Positions 5,707 through 5,716 of a stretch of 5,716 nucleotides of DNA are shown one piece after another. A program made the translations under genes and the position numbers. Where the stretch lies: positions 1 to 5,716 of the forward strand of contig CAIPFW010000083.1 of NCBI GenBank assembly GCA_903864455.1. Reading direction: 5' to 3'. The notes below the pieces were generated by a model. The model was not told the origin of the DNA, ran no database searches, and was given only the letters and a program-made list of their open reading frames with translations. Within the stretch, counting starts at the first letter, position 1. Every line of letters starts with the position of its first letter. This DNA is from an uncultured Anaplasmataceae bacterium (GTDB taxonomy: Bacteria; Pseudomonadota; Alphaproteobacteria; Rickettsiales; CAIPFW01).

Positions 5707-5716
5707 AATATATACA

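Overview
The window is AT-rich DNA from a proteobacterium, most probably an alphaproteobacterium. The main evidence is the gene order hflK-hflC-degP on one strand, together with a secB gene and an HflK whose conserved C-terminal half (PP-x-x-V followed by FRDVQSARADREREI) is of the alphaproteobacterial type. The strong A/T bias, Lys/Asn/Ile-rich proteins and weak or absent Shine-Dalgarno sequences suggest a reduced-genome, possibly host-associated lineage of the Rickettsiales or Holosporales kind. That placement is an inference; no rRNA or other taxonomic marker is present.

Layout. Positions 1-486 (+) hold the 3' part of secB, whose start lies off the left edge. It converges, with a 16-bp gap, on a minus-strand block running right to left: hflK (4890-3691), hflC (3672-2797), degP/htrA (2780-1110) and a small multi-pass membrane protein of unknown function (1012-503). 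hflK, hflC and degP are separated by only 16-18 bp and look like one operon. The membrane protein follows after 97 bp that contain a perfect 15-bp palindrome overlapping a possible -10 element, so it may have its own control. Divergent from hflK is a plus-strand gene (5067-5606) for a single-pass membrane protein that I do not recognise. Its coding sequence appears to continue in the +1 frame to 5706. The divergent spacer carries a perfect 12-bp inverted repeat with a 9-nt loop (4967-4999).

How the genes fit together. SecB is a cytoplasmic chaperone for secreted preproteins. HflK and HflC form the membrane SPFH complex that in E. coli surrounds and restrains the FtsH protease. DegP is the periplasmic protease/chaperone for misfolded exported proteins. 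The window is therefore mostly an envelope protein-quality-control cluster. The two unknown membrane proteins flank that cluster but have no demonstrated link to it.

No new defence, mobile or RNA-based system is visible. The points most worth checking are the apparent +1 frameshift at the end of the right-hand gene, an extra N-terminal hydrophobic segment on HflK, a six-unit tetrapeptide repeat in DegP, and the two palindromes in the gene spacers. No tRNA, rRNA, CRISPR array, insertion sequence or convincing intrinsic terminator was seen.
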